NCBI GenBank assembly: GCA_052143575.1
Contig: JBKQSP010000069.1
Coordinates: 62,001-126,000, forward strand
Source of the DNA: JAKACA01 sp052143575
GTDB taxonomy: Bacteria > Actinomycetota > Acidimicrobiia > Acidimicrobiales > Bog-793
Reading direction: 5' to 3'
DNA: 64,000 bases
Notes under the pieces: model-generated
What the model was told of the DNA's origin: nothing
The model's input: only the letters and a program-made list of their open reading frames with translations
Databases searched by the model: none
In this document: positions 17,263 to 24,281 of the stretch, piece after piece
Numbering within the stretch: position 1 is the stretch's first letter
How the letters are laid out: each line of letters starts with the position of its first letter
Position numbers and translations under genes: made by a program

Positions 17263-18041
17263 GACAGCTCCTTCGTTGGCTTTGTTCTCGTGGTCCGTTT
17301 CGCCCCGCTTTTCCTGGAGCTCGTCTCGGCGGCCTGACCGCTCAGCGGTCGGCGGGACGACCGCAGCCTCGGCGAGCGCGATCGCTCCCGTGCCAGCTGC
17401 TGGATAGCGACCTCGACGGCGTCGAGGTGGGCATCCATCGCAACGGCGGCCGCCTGCCCGTCGCCGCGATCGATGGCCTCCAGCACGGCTCGATGCTCCT
17501 CGGCGGCCATCGCCCCCCGGTTCCGCAAAGCCGAGACCGCCAGCGACTGCTCCTGCAGGATCTCTCGCAAGTCCTCGATGAGGCGGAGAAAGAGCATGTT
17601 CCCCGTGGCGCGTGCGATGGCGCAGTGGAAGAGGCCGTCGTAACGGACGGCATCCTCCGAGGTCGTGGCGACGTCGTGCTCCGCCAGAATGTGGCGCAGC
17701 CCGGCGACATGCTCGGATTGGCGCCGCTCGGCCGCCAGCCGGGCCGCAGGCACCTCCAGGCAGCGCCGAATCTCGTTCAGGTCAGATGACGAGTACTGAC
17801 CGAACGAGAGCGTCATCTTGGTGACGTTGGAGGCGACGAAGGTACCGCGGCCCGGCTGCGGCTCGGTGAGGCCGAGTGCCTGCAGGCTGCCAAGGGCTTC
17901 CCGTACGATCGGGCGGCTGACCCCGAAGCGGCGGGAGAGCTCTGCCTCCGACGGCAGCCGGTCGTTCACCTGCAGCTGGCCCGACTCGATGATCGCCACG
18001 AGCTGGGCGCGTACCTCCTCGGCGGCGCTCCGCCTGGCCAC
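17259..18041 (-). CDS. GntR/FadR-family transcriptional regulator
   Basis: About 260 residues. The winged helix (EVRAQLVAIIESGQLQVNDRLPSEAELSRRFGVSRPIVREAL) is followed by an all-helical FCD ligand-binding domain. I prefer GTG 18041 because it starts directly before the first DNA-binding helix, as is usual, and leaves operator-like repeats (18079-18104) in the leader. A TTG at 18146 or GTG at 18110 would add a non-conserved N-terminus. As first gene of the minus-strand operon it probably autoregulates the operon and perhaps the divergent amidohydrolase gene. Confidence 0.85.
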   Translation of the reverse strand: MARRSAAEEVRAQLVAIIESGQLQVNDRLPSEAELSRRFGVSRPIVREALGSLQALGLTEPQPGRGTFVASNVTKMTLSFGQYSSSDLNEIRRCLEVPAARLAAERRQSEHVAGLRHILAEHDVATTSEDAVRYDGLFHCAIARATGNMLFLRLIEDLREILQEQSLAVSALRNRGAMAAEEHRAVLEAIDRGDGQAAAVAMDAHLDAVEVAIQQLARERSRSPRLRSSRRPLSGQAAETSSRKSGAKRTTRTKPTKELS

Positions 18042-18078
18042 TCTGGAAAGGACGAGGCTGTCGTCGGAGTCACTTGCC

Positions 18079-18104
18079 AACCTAGTTGCCAGGTTGTCTG
18101 ACAG
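18079..18104. promoter_or_regulatory. Candidate FadR-type operator upstream of the regulator
   Basis: TTGTCTGACAG (18094-18104) matches the FadR-subfamily consensus TNGTNNNACNA except at the last base. An overlapping inverted repeat, AACCT (18079-18083) and AGGTT (18091-18095), lies beside it. The site is in the divergent region if the regulator begins at GTG 18041, and could control both the minus-strand operon and the plus-strand gene at 18255. Confidence 0.4.
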
Positions 18105-18254
18105 GTCCACGACGGAGATCTTGGCAGGAGCTGCGAGCAGGCGCAAGGCGGCTGGGACAAGAATTCCCGTCTCCCCGCGGTGCAGCGCCGACCGCAGTAG
18201 CCCGGCCGTTCGCCACCTGGGCTCGGCGTCAGCTCCTCATGGCACGATGACAGT

Positions 18255-19895
18255 GTGATCGTAGACGCCGTCTTCCGAGGCCGAGTGAACACCTGGTGCC
18301 GGGAGCGGCCGACGGCGCGGGCAATCGCCGTCCTGCACGGCCGCATCGTCGCATTCGACGACGACGCCGAGTCGCTGTCGGCCACTGCCCGCGTGCGGGA
18401 GGACTTCGGCGAGTTGGCCGTCTTTCCCGGTTTCCACGACGCCCACTGCCACACGCCGAGCTACGGCATCTCCCTCGGGGAGCTCGACCTGTCGACGCCC
18501 CCCGTCTCCTCGCTCGACGAGCTCTACGGCGCCGTCGCCGCCCGGGCACGGACTACTCAGGCGGGCGGCTGGGTGATAGGTGCCGGCTACGACCAGAACA
18601 AGATCGGCGGGTCGCATCCCGCTCGCCAGCGTCTCGACGAGGCGGCGGGAGGGCGGCCCGTCTGGCTGCAGCACACCTCGGGGCACATGTGCGTCGTGAA
18701 TTCCGTCGTCCTCGAGGCCATCGGGCCGGCACTCGAGGGACCGATCGAGGGCGGCTCGGTGGTGCGAGACGAGGACGGCCGGCCGACCGGCCTCCTGCAG
18801 GATCGGGCACAAGCCCTCGTGCAGGCGCTCGTGCTGCCCCGATCGCTCGAGGCGATCGCGACGGCCATCGGCCGGGCGCACGACGTCTACCTCTCCGAGG
18901 GCCTCACCTCGGTGTGTGACGCCGGCATCGCCGGCGGCTGGATCGGGCAGAGCCCGGTCGAGCTGGCCGCCTACCAGCTGGCGAGGGAGACGGGCCGCCT
19001 CCGCGTGCGGTCGACCGTCATGCCGTCCTCCGATGTGCTGGCGGCCGTCGCCGGACACGAGGACGACGACATGCGCTCAGCCCTCGGCCTGGCGACGGGG
19101 CTGCGCACCGGCCTCGGCGACGAATGGCTGCGCCTCGGGCCAGTCAAGGTCTTCTCGGATGGTTCGCTCATCGGCCGCACCTGCTGGATGGAGCACGGCT
19201 TCGAGGACGACCCTGACAACAGCGGTTATGCGCAAGCCGACCCCGAACACCTGCGCTCGGTCATCGTCGGTGCCCACCTGGCGGGCTGGCAGGTGGCGAC
19301 ACATGCCATCGGGGATGCCGCCGTCTCCTTCGTGCTCGACTGCTACGCCGAGGCCCTCGCCCGCGCCCCGCGGGCAGACCACCGCCACCGCATCGAGCAC
19401 TGCGGCGTGACGCCGCCCGCCTCGCTCGCCCGCATCGCCGAGCTCGGCGTGATCCCCGTGCCGCAGGGACGCTTCATCGGCGAGATCGGCGACGGCATGC
19501 TGGCTGCCCTCGGCGAGGAGCGGGCACGGCATGCCTATCGCCTGGCGAGCTTTCTCGATGCCGGTGTCACCCTGCCGGGGAGCTCGGACCGACCCGTCGT
19601 GGACGGCCGCCCCCTCCTCGGCATCCACGACATGGCGAACCGGCGTACGGAGAGCGGGGCCGCATTCGCGGAGGATGAGTCGCTCAGTGTGGAGCAGGCG
19701 ATGAGGGCGTACTCGGTCGGATCCGCCTTCGCCGAACGGACCGAGGGCGACCGGGGGTCGCTCGCCCTCGGGCAGCTGGCCGACTTCGTCGTGCTCGGGG
19801 CAGATCCCCGCGACGTCAGGGCTTCCGAGATACGCGACGTGCCGGTCGTAGCCACGGTCGTCGGCGGCACCCTCGGCTACGACGCCCGTCGATGA
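18255..19895 (+). CDS. YtcJ-like amidohydrolase (amidohydrolase-3 family)
   Basis: A 546-residue metal-dependent hydrolase of the N-substituted formamide deformylase/YtcJ family. Motifs are HDAHCH after strand 1, KVFSDGSLIGRTCWM, QVATHAIGDAAV, HRIEHCG and GSSDRPVV, with the C-terminal sandwich ending LGQLADFVVLGADPRD. Family members hydrolyse N-acyl or formamide bonds. The GTG at 18255 begins MIVDAVFRG, the expected first strand. It is divergent from the FadR-led hydrolase operon and so is a likely member of the same regulon. Confidence 0.9.
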   Translation: MIVDAVFRGRVNTWCRERPTARAIAVLHGRIVAFDDDAESLSATARVREDFGELAVFPGFHDAHCHTPSYGISLGELDLSTPPVSSLDELYGAVAARARTTQAGGWVIGAGYDQNKIGGSHPARQRLDEAAGGRPVWLQHTSGHMCVVNSVVLEAIGPALEGPIEGGSVVRDEDGRPTGLLQDRAQALVQALVLPRSLEAIATAIGRAHDVYLSEGLTSVCDAGIAGGWIGQSPVELAAYQLARETGRLRVRSTVMPSSDVLAAVAGHEDDDMRSALGLATGLRTGLGDEWLRLGPVKVFSDGSLIGRTCWMEHGFEDDPDNSGYAQADPEHLRSVIVGAHLAGWQVATHAIGDAAVSFVLDCYAEALARAPRADHRHRIEHCGVTPPASLARIAELGVIPVPQGRFIGEIGDGMLAALGEERARHAYRLASFLDAGVTLPGSSDRPVVDGRPLLGIHDMANRRTESGAAFAEDESLSVEQAMRAYSVGSAFAERTEGDRGSLALGQLADFVVLGADPRDVRASEIRDVPVVATVVGGTLGYDARR

Positions 19896-19940
19896 GGACA
19901 CTGGACGCCGGTGCTCGACAGCGTCGGGCAACCGGAGCGC

Positions 19941-19975
19941 GCCGATGCGGCCTGCGTAGCGCAGACCGCATCGGC
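19941..19975. terminator. Strong bidirectional hairpin between convergent genes
   Basis: GCCGATGCGG (19941-19950) pairs perfectly with CCGCATCGGC (19966-19975). Inside it CTGCG and CGCAG pair around a TAG triloop, with one mismatch between the two stems. This very stable hairpin lies midway between the converging YtcJ-like and DoxX genes. There is no T-run, so termination would be hairpin-driven or Rho-assisted. Confidence 0.75.
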
Positions 19976-20000
19976 TTCGAGTCAGCGAGGCCGGAACCCG

Positions 20001-20603
20001 CTAGATGACGGCGGGCTGAACAGCGGGCTCAGGAGAGCCGATCACAACCGCGCTTTGCGACGCCAGCCGGCGGTCGTGATGGCGCTGGCGGTAGCCGGCG
20101 AATAGCCCGTCCATCCCGATCCAGCTCGAGGATCTCCAGGTGAAGAGAACAACGATGGCAAAGAGCGCGTACCAGCCGCACACGCTGGCCGTGCCCGACA
20201 TGACGTAGGTGAACAGCAGCAGGAGGCTGGCGAGGGCCGCCGTGCGGGTGAAGAAGCCGAGCACGAGGGCGGTCCCGATGGCGAACTCTCCGACGGCGAC
20301 GAGAATGCCGATCCAGCCAGCGTTCGGGACGACGAAACTGTGCAGGAAGGTGCCCCACCAGCTGTAGGCAGGAACACCGTGGGCTGCAAACCCGGCGACA
20401 CCCGCTCCATTGTGGTGGAGGAAGAACGGGTTCTCCGCCCCCCACAACTTGGCCCAGCCGGCCTGCATCCACATGATGCCGACCCAGACCCGGACCGCCA
20501 GCCAGCCGACCGTCATGATCTTTGATTGGCGCAGCCAGTCGAGTACGGCCGGCGTGCTGCGGTCAGCCGGGTTGCCGAGCAACGCTACGGGGTTGCTGTT
20601 CAT
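20001..20603 (-). CDS. DoxX-family membrane protein
   Basis: A 200-residue protein with four hydrophobic helices. It shows the DoxX pattern: WLAVRVWVGIMWMQAGWAKLWG in helix 1, GEFAIGTALVLGFFTRTAAL in the middle and a last helix YALFAIVVLFTW. DoxX/DoxD proteins are linked to quinone-dependent thiosulfate oxidation in archaea and to redox or detoxification membrane complexes elsewhere. The sequence does not decide between these, so the role here is open. It stands alone, with an 82-bp gap to the LapA-like gene. Confidence 0.85.
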   Translation of the reverse strand: MNSNPVALLGNPADRSTPAVLDWLRQSKIMTVGWLAVRVWVGIMWMQAGWAKLWGAENPFFLHHNGAGVAGFAAHGVPAYSWWGTFLHSFVVPNAGWIGILVAVGEFAIGTALVLGFFTRTAALASLLLLFTYVMSGTASVCGWYALFAIVVLFTWRSSSWIGMDGLFAGYRQRHHDRRLASQSAVVIGSPEPAVQPAVI

Positions 20604-20685
20604 TGGACTTCCTGCCCTCTGGACGGGTTCTCACCGGCCGTGTTGTGGTGAATTGTGCCTGTTCGAATCTGGCGGTTCGCTGCTG

Positions 20686-21141
20686 TCACGGCTCCTCGCC
20701 CACAGAAGTGGCGGGCGGTGGCGCAGTCGATGACCCTGAGTCGCCGCCAAGCCGACGGCGTACCTGCAGGATGCGCAGGGAGGCGGCCACGGCGGCGAGA
20801 AGCACGCCGCCGAGCGCCGCGAAGATGAGAGCCACGCCGAGGGGGATGTGCCCGTTGGCGCTCAGGAACGAGACTTTGACCGATTTCGTGTTCTGAAGGA
20901 TGAACACCAGCAACAGGGTCAGCACAGAGGCGCCGACGAGGATGCCCACCCACGTTGCCGAGATACGCGTCGGTGACACCACCGGTGAGGCGGTGCCGTT
21001 CGTGGTCGCCGGTGCGGTGCCGTTCGTGGTCGCCGGTCCTGTCACCGCCTCGGGCGGAGCCGCGACAGTGCGGACGACGTCAGGTTCCTCAGGCTGAGCA
21101 TCCCGCTCCACGGCCGTGGTGTCGGTGCTTGTGTCAGTCAC
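20686..21141 (-). CDS. LapA-domain (DUF1049) small membrane protein
   Basis: A 151-residue protein. A hydrophilic, Thr/Pro-rich N-terminus carries two near-identical TTNGTA blocks (the 24-bp DNA repeat at 20992-21039). Two membrane helices follow with the LapA hallmark between them (WVGILVGASVLTLLLVFILQNTKSVKVSFL...IPLGVALIFAALGGVLLA). The GTG at 21141 follows GAGGGGC and lies inside the end of the winged-helix gene (8-nt overlap), so the two are translated together. LapA-like proteins act in envelope assembly in other bacteria. Confidence 0.8.
   Translation of the reverse strand: MTDTSTDTTAVERDAQPEEPDVVRTVAAPPEAVTGPATTNGTAPATTNGTASPVVSPTRISATWVGILVGASVLTLLLVFILQNTKSVKVSFLSANGHIPLGVALIFAALGGVLLAAVAASLRILQVRRRLGGDSGSSTAPPPATSVGEEP
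20992..21039. repeat. Two tandem 24-bp repeats inside the lapA-like gene
   Basis: Two adjacent 24-bp units starting GGTGCCGTTCGTGG differ only in the last bases. They encode a duplicated Thr-Thr-Asn-Gly-Thr-Ala block in the hydrophilic N-terminal tail. The repeat looks like a replication-slippage expansion. Confidence 0.85.
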
Positions 21142-21508
21142 GATGCGCCCCTCGGGTTGCCCTCGGGCGGCGAGCAGGGGCGGTGGAGCCACTTCCGGCC
21201 GCGGCAGGGCGAGGCGTCGTCGCAACGTCGGAGCGAGGGTCGACAAGGATCGCGAGGACCTCGCCGATCGTCCGCTCCCGCGCGATGGCGTCCCTAAGCG
21301 GTAGGTGGGCCTGAATCTCGTAGCGATTACGGCGGCCGTCCTTGTCCTTGACGACGTACCCGGCCGCCGTGAGGTCGTTGACGATCCCGTAGGCACTGCG
21401 CTCGGTGACGCCGAGCTCGCCTGCGATGTCGCGCAGTCGCACTCCGGGGTCCTGGGCGATGCAGATCAGTGCCCGAGCATGTTTGGTGAGGAAGCTCCAT
21501 TCGTCCAT
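21134..21508 (-). CDS. Winged-helix transcriptional regulator
   Basis: About 124 residues. A MarR/ArsR-like winged helix occupies residues 1-75 (HARALICIAQDPGVRLRDIAGELGVTERSAYGIVNDLTAAGYVVKDKDGRRNRYEI). A short linker and a Ser/Ala/Arg-rich, probably disordered, tail follow. The ATG at 21508 sits only about 10 nt from a TACGAT -10-like element (minus strand, 21523-21518), so the mRNA may be nearly leaderless; a GTG at 21511 is an alternative. It is cotranscribed with the LapA-like gene and divergent from the DUF6458-like gene. Confidence 0.82.
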   Translation of the reverse strand: MDEWSFLTKHARALICIAQDPGVRLRDIAGELGVTERSAYGIVNDLTAAGYVVKDKDGRRNRYEIQAHLPLRDAIARERTIGEVLAILVDPRSDVATTPRPAAAGSGSTAPARRPRATRGAHRD

Positions 21509-21509
21509 C

Positions 21510-21572
21510 ACTGGAGTATCGTACCACGTTTTCTGGAAATTTATTGCTAGTTTTTTTAAACTGGAGTACAGT
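21510..21572. promoter_or_regulatory. Divergent AT-rich promoter with repeated ACTGGAGTA
   Basis: This is one of the most AT-rich stretches in the window. On the plus strand TTGCTA (21544-21549), a 17-bp spacer and TACAGT (21567-21572) form a good promoter for the small membrane gene. ACTGGAGTA occurs at 21510-21518 and 21560-21568, exactly 50 bp apart. One copy overlaps the plus -10 and the other overlaps the -10 and start of the divergent regulator gene. This fits autoregulation by the winged-helix protein. Confidence 0.6.
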
Positions 21573-21603
21573 TACCGGAACTAGAGAGAAGGTGTGTGGC
21601 ACG

Positions 21604-21876
21604 ATGAGGAATGGATCGAACTACGGCACGGGCATCGCGTTCAGTATCCTGGCGATCGCCGCTGGTGCAATCATGTACTGGGCGATCACGGTGCCGACGC
21701 ACGGCTTCAAGCTCAGCACGGTGGGCATCGTCTTGATGATCGCCGGGGTGGCGGGCCTCGTCATCTCGACGGCACTCTTCGCCACAGCGCGCAGCGGCAG
21801 TCGCCGCTCAACCTACGACAAGCAATCGGTCGACTCGCAAGGTCGCGAGACAGTCGTTCACGAGCAAGTCCGCTAG
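21604..21876 (+). CDS. Small two-helix membrane protein (DUF6458-like)
   Basis: A 90-residue protein with two hydrophobic helices (GIAFSILAIAAGAIMYWAI and LSTVGIVLMIAGVAGLVISTALF) and a charged C-terminal tail. The GTGI...GAI...TVGIVLMIAG pattern resembles the actinobacterial DUF6458 family of unknown function. ATG 21604 follows the good promoter at 21544-21572. Its TAG stop shares the tetranucleotide CTAG (21873-21876) with the stop of the opposite gene. Confidence 0.72.
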   Translation: MRNGSNYGTGIAFSILAIAAGAIMYWAITVPTHGFKLSTVGIVLMIAGVAGLVISTALFATARSGSRRSTYDKQSVDSQGRETVVHEQVR

Positions 21877-22811
21877 GACACGGAGGCGCCTGCGCCCCGC
21901 CGGGCAGGCGCCTCCGCCGGCCGACGATGTCGCCTGGCGACGACGGTGATGGCCACGAGCCCGACGAGGCCGCCGCCGACCTGAATCGCCGTGAGGGGCT
22001 GTCCGAGTATGACGAGGGCGGCAGCCGCGGCCACGATCGGGTTGCTCGAGCCGATCACCGAGGAGATGGACGCATCGACGTAGCGGTGTGCCCAGTTCAT
22101 CATGAGATGGGCGCTTCCCGGCACGACCGCCAGCAGACTGATCCACAGCCAGTCGGCCGCCTTCACGCGAGCGAGGCTCTGCCCGGACAGAAGGACGATC
22201 GGCACCATGGTGAGGGCCGCCACGATCGTCACACCGGCGGTGTACTCGAGAGCATCCGACACGGCCCGGGCGTGCTTGGAGACGAGCCAGTAGGCGGACC
22301 ACGAGAGCATGGCGCCCACCGCCAGCACGTCGCCGACGACCTCGTGGTGGTTCGTCACGCCGGGACCGAGGACGGCAGCCACGACGCCCCCGAGGGCGAC
22401 GACGATCCAGCACAGGTCCCACCGCCCGATCCGTTCGCCGAAGAGGGGGCGCGCCGCAATGATCACGAGCACCGGCTGGGCTGCCCCGATGACGGTGGCG
22501 TCCACGACGCTCGTGAGCTTGACGGCACTGAAGAACATCGACATGTCGCCCGCCAACAGCACGCCGCCGAGCCACGTCGCCCGCAGCGTGCCTAAGCTCA
22601 AGCGCCGTCCGGAGGCGTACAGCACGACCACGAGAAGGCAAGCGCCCAACCACACCCGGTAGAAGGTCAGCACGAGCCCGGGGGCGAACGTCAAGGTGGC
22701 GAACACCCCTCCGAAGCCCCATCCGACGGCCGCGAGAACGGAGGCGGTGAGACCGGCCGACCGGCGCCGGCGGGCGACGGAACGCGATGCCAGGGTCGTC
22801 GGGTCGGACAT
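21873..22811 (-). CDS. EamA/DMT-superfamily transporter
   Basis: A 312-residue protein with ten predicted helices in two EamA repeats (about residues 20-145 and 155-295). The first carries VGWGFGGVFATLTFAPGLVLTFYRVWLGA. These inner-membrane proteins export metabolites or amino acids, with substrates rarely predictable. ATG 22811 was chosen because the conserved first helix starts 20 residues later; the long upstream frame has no recognisable protein. It is convergent with, and shares stop bases with, the DUF6458-like gene. Confidence 0.87.
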   Translation of the reverse strand: MSDPTTLASRSVARRRRSAGLTASVLAAVGWGFGGVFATLTFAPGLVLTFYRVWLGACLLVVVLYASGRRLSLGTLRATWLGGVLLAGDMSMFFSAVKLTSVVDATVIGAAQPVLVIIAARPLFGERIGRWDLCWIVVALGGVVAAVLGPGVTNHHEVVGDVLAVGAMLSWSAYWLVSKHARAVSDALEYTAGVTIVAALTMVPIVLLSGQSLARVKAADWLWISLLAVVPGSAHLMMNWAHRYVDASISSVIGSSNPIVAAAAALVILGQPLTAIQVGGGLVGLVAITVVARRHRRPAEAPARRGAGASVS

Positions 22812-23498
22812 TTCCAAGCGAGCGTAACGGCGGGCGCCGCCATCGAGAGGCGCCCGGCGCGGCCGAACGGCAGGCGAGGCTCGCCGCCACGAGCACTTCC
22901 CGAGGCGTCGGCGCCCTCCGGGCGGCTCCTCCATACGGCCCAGGTTCTCGCGCGATCCGCCGATATCCCTTCCAGACACAGCCAGCCGGTGACTGGCGCC
23001 GCGCGGCGAAGCGGACGCAGCGGCCGAGAACGACGGCGTGCTGGATCGAGCGGCCTAATGCGAGGAATCGCCCGAAGGAACCCCGCTCGTGGGGACGGCG
23101 GCGCCTGTCCGGATCATCCCAGGGCGCAGCGAGGAGAAACCCGACTCGAGGTGATGATTTTTTACCGGCCGCATGATATAAGTACTGGGGGCACGGCTCC
23201 GACCGGTGGCGCCCCGCCTGAGCGACCACCCGAGACATTTGCCCGTTGCAAACGGGGCGGGCGGCTGATTACAATCCGCAAAACTAGTTAAACCTGCATA
23301 TGTTTAGCTGTATTGAGTTGACGGGACAGGAAGGGGGACCACGGTTGGGCACGCCATCGGCGGGCTTGACGGTGCGCCTCGCGCCGATGTCGCCGCCAGT
23401 CGCCCGGTACCTACGTCGTCGCCTGCTCGCTGGTACCTACTCGGATACCAGACGAGCCGGCTGTTCCATTCGGCTCTGACCTCGGGAGGGTCTTCTCA
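22812..23498. other. 687-bp gene-free region before the SDR operon
   Basis: I see no convincing gene here. The left 330 bp is GC-rich with no clear structure. Between 23157 and 23310 the base composition drops sharply. There lie an extended -10-like TGATATAAG (23174-23182) and a second possible promoter, CTGATT (23265-23270) with TTAAAC 17 bp downstream. A hairpin follows at 23425-23457, near the SDR start. The most likely content is the promoter and a leader of up to about 200 nt for the operon beginning at 23499. Confidence 0.5.
23406..23457 (+). promoter_or_regulatory. Repeats and hairpin in the SDR operon leader
   Basis: GGTACCTAC occurs twice (23406-23414 and 23432-23440). The second copy is inside an inverted repeat: GCTCG-CTGGTA (23425-23435) pairs with TACCAG-a-CGAGC (23446-23457) around a 10-nt loop with one bulged A. 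It lies about 40 nt before the GTG of the SDR gene. It could be an operator for the FadR-type regulator encoded in the operon, or an mRNA leader structure. Confidence 0.45.
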
Positions 23499-24281
23499 GT
23501 GGGAAAGCTTGACGGGCTCGTCGCCATCATCACCGGAGCGGGCAGCGGCCAGGGGGCGGCGGCGGCTCGGCTGTTCACCTCCGAGGGCGCCGCCGTCGTG
23601 GTGGCCGACGTCAACGCCGAGACGGGCGAGGAGGTCACCAAGGAACTGACGGTCACGGGTGCCAGCGCCGTGTTCGCACCGTGTGACGTCTCGGACTCCA
23701 AGCAGGTACAGGCGACCGTGCAGACGGCCGTGACCGAGTTCGGGCGTCTCGACATCCTCTACAACAACGCCGGGCTCTGGTTCTCCGCCCAAGGCAACTA
23801 CCGGCCGGGCATCACCGACGCTCCCTCCCCCCTGCTGGAGGAGAACATCTGGGACCGCACCCTCGAGGTCAACCTGAAGGGCACCTACCTCGGCTGCAAA
23901 TACGCCATCCCCGAGATGCAAAAGGTGGGCAAGGGCTCCATCATCAACGTCTCGAGCATCGCGGCCCTCCGTGTCGGCTCGGGCGCCTCCGACGCCTACA
24001 CCGCCGCCAAAGGAGGTGTCGTGGCGATGACGCGCACACTGGCGGTGGAGCACGCCAAGTACCAGATCCGCTGCAACTGCATCTTCCCCGGTGCCATCAA
24101 GACACCGCTGGCCGGGCCATTCACGCCCGAGTACGAGCGAGCCGTCGAGTCGCACGTCCCCCTCGGGCGATGGGGGCAACCGGAGGACGTCGCCAAGATG
24201 GCCCTCTTCCTCGCCTCCGACGACTCGAGCTGGATCACGGGCGCCTTCTTCGTCGTCGACGGGGGGTACACGGCCGTATGA
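23499..24281 (+). CDS. Short-chain dehydrogenase/reductase
   Basis: A classical SDR of 260 residues. It has the NAD(P)-binding TGAGSGQG (residues 13-20), the NNAG motif, Ser about 20 residues before the catalytic pair, and YTAAK with the active Tyr and Lys. An acidic residue after strand 2 (VVADVNAE) suggests NAD preference. GTG 23499 is preceded by GGGAGGG at 8-nt spacing. It oxidises an alcohol or reduces a carbonyl, and the next gene, an aldehyde dehydrogenase, overlaps it by 4 nt, consistent with a two-step alcohol-to-acid oxidation. Confidence 0.92.
   Translation: MGKLDGLVAIITGAGSGQGAAAARLFTSEGAAVVVADVNAETGEEVTKELTVTGASAVFAPCDVSDSKQVQATVQTAVTEFGRLDILYNNAGLWFSAQGNYRPGITDAPSPLLEENIWDRTLEVNLKGTYLGCKYAIPEMQKVGKGSIINVSSIAALRVGSGASDAYTAAKGGVVAMTRTLAVEHAKYQIRCNCIFPGAIKTPLAGPFTPEYERAVESHVPLGRWGQPEDVAKMALFLASDDSSWITGAFFVVDGGYTAV

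Noticed and set aside
22787..23176. A 129-codon Arg/Pro-rich frame in the large intergenic region
   Set aside because: It overlaps the EamA start, has no domain, and its repeated 'RRNP.RGD' phrases come from imperfect DNA repeats rather than a protein motif.
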